NCBI GenBank assembly: GCA_963920685.1
Contig: OY987329.1
Location: 99,180,873-99,244,872, forward strand
Direction of reading: 5' to 3'
DNA: 64,000 bases
DNA from: Polydrusus tereticollis
Lineage: Eukaryota; Arthropoda; Insecta; Coleoptera; Curculionidae
The notes below the pieces were generated by a model, which saw only the letters and a program-made list of their open reading frames with translations, was not told where the DNA came from and ran no database searches. The position numbers and the translations under genes are program-made. How positions within the stretch are numbered: the first letter of the stretch is position 1; each line of letters opens with the position of its first letter. Shown piece by piece: positions 63,395 through 64,000 of this stretch.

Positions 63395-63570
63395 ATGTAT
63401 CACATCAGTATGCAGATGACATGCAAAATTCATATGTCATTGTCTTTCGACAAACTTGCTGCATCTGTAAATAAAATCAACAATGACTTGGAGATGGTTG
63501 CTAAGGTGTCTCAAGTCCGTATGCTTACTTTGAACAAAACCAAAACTCAGCAGATAGTGTAAGCATAAAA
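63395..63570 (+). pseudogene. LINE reverse-transcriptase relic
   Basis: One frame contains HQYADDMQ (near 63400-63425), another DKLAASVNKINNDLEMVAK and RMLTLNKTKTQ, the piece after the YADD motif in jockey-like enzymes. Very short and frameshifted. Confidence 0.5.
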
Positions 63571-64000
63571 ATTCAGTTAACAATGTAGCGCTTCAACACA
63601 TCATGACTTATACTATCTCATTTGAGTTAGTGTGGCATATTCTATTGTCCCGTTCTACTTCGGGTTGACAAGAATAGCCTTCAAACGTTTCAAAATGTCC
63701 GTAAGTATGATCATATAACTCCAGCTTTTTGTGACTGTCGTTGCTCAAGTCTATCAGAGACATTTTTGCTACATATGGCTAATTTATTTTTTTCTATAAA
63801 AAGTATGATGTAACCTGCATATTTAAATAATAAACTTATTAGAGAGGCCGATATATTATATGATCAACAAACACGGTGCAGGGAAAACTAAAACGCGCAC
63901 TTCAGTTGTTTTTTTTGACTGACAAATATAAAATAAATAATAAAAAAAAAATTATTTATATTATTAAAAAAAAAGGATGGTACTTGTCAGCGATGCTATG
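63571..64000. other. AT-rich DNA at window end
   Basis: No gene seen; long A runs from 63941. Confidence 0.5.

Noticed and set aside
1..64000. tRNA, rRNA or classical host RNA genes
   Set aside because: I looked for tRNA-like A/B boxes with cloverleaf arms and conserved rRNA cores by eye and found none convincing.

Overview
The window is nuclear DNA of an animal, almost certainly an insect. The signs are AT-rich intergenic DNA, spliced genes with GT-AG introns, TATA plus TCAGT-type initiators, a multi-exon trypsin-like protease of the insect CUB-protease/venom-protease type, and many insect-type transposons (Tc1/mariner-like, hAT, Harbinger MITE, Crypton-like, R1-clade, jockey-like, RTE and Penelope). 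The order of insect cannot be fixed from the sequence.

The centrepiece is one Polinton/Maverick (adintovirus-like) element at 3560-25170 (21,611 bp). It has 270-bp terminal inverted repeats differing at only two positions and a perfect 6-bp target duplication GATGGT. Left arm, + strand: a protein-primed type B DNA polymerase with one intron and two frameshifts, an orphan coiled-coil protein and an orphan 'DIQG' protein. The middle is an accessory region with two satellite-like arrays, two small minus-strand orphan genes, a second 'DIQG' paralogue and a hidden, frameshifted zinc-binding gene. The right half holds a compact minus-strand morphogenesis cluster, in transcription order: PLA2/pX-like protein, adenain-type protease, unknown, penton, small basic protein, major capsid protein. 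Diverging from it are the packaging ATPase, a two-part protein resembling the Maverick family I know as DUF8207 (split by one stop codon) and the integrase with chromodomain. Three further minus-strand genes (coiled coil, unknown, possible OB-fold) end the element.

Two features of the element stand out. The TIRs are packed with about ten copies of TGACCTTGA/TCAAGGTCA, the extended half-site bound by orphan nuclear receptors of the FTZ-F1/ERR type, plus a CRE palindrome. Three minus-strand accessory genes are each followed by the same 3' module: a C-rich spacer or short leader, a 6-7 bp stem-loop (one copy matches the replication-dependent histone mRNA stem-loop consensus) and a conserved ACTTGAGCGTAGTTAGTT-like tail.

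Outside the element, 1-3553 shows no convincing gene. 25177-41600 is transposon debris: a hairpin MITE, a foldback element, LINE fragments, a mariner-like element with long TIRs, a (CATA)n microsatellite and an R1-clade LINE inserted at its edge with a 15-bp duplication. From 41621 to 55628 runs a + strand trypsin-like serine protease gene whose introns carry a Penelope fragment, a jockey-like fragment, a 1.6-kb non-autonomous hAT and two mariner-like elements. From 55.9 to 64 kb there are 224-bp tandem repeats, LINE and transposase relics, and a Crypton-like tyrosine-recombinase element interrupted by a Harbinger-type MITE.
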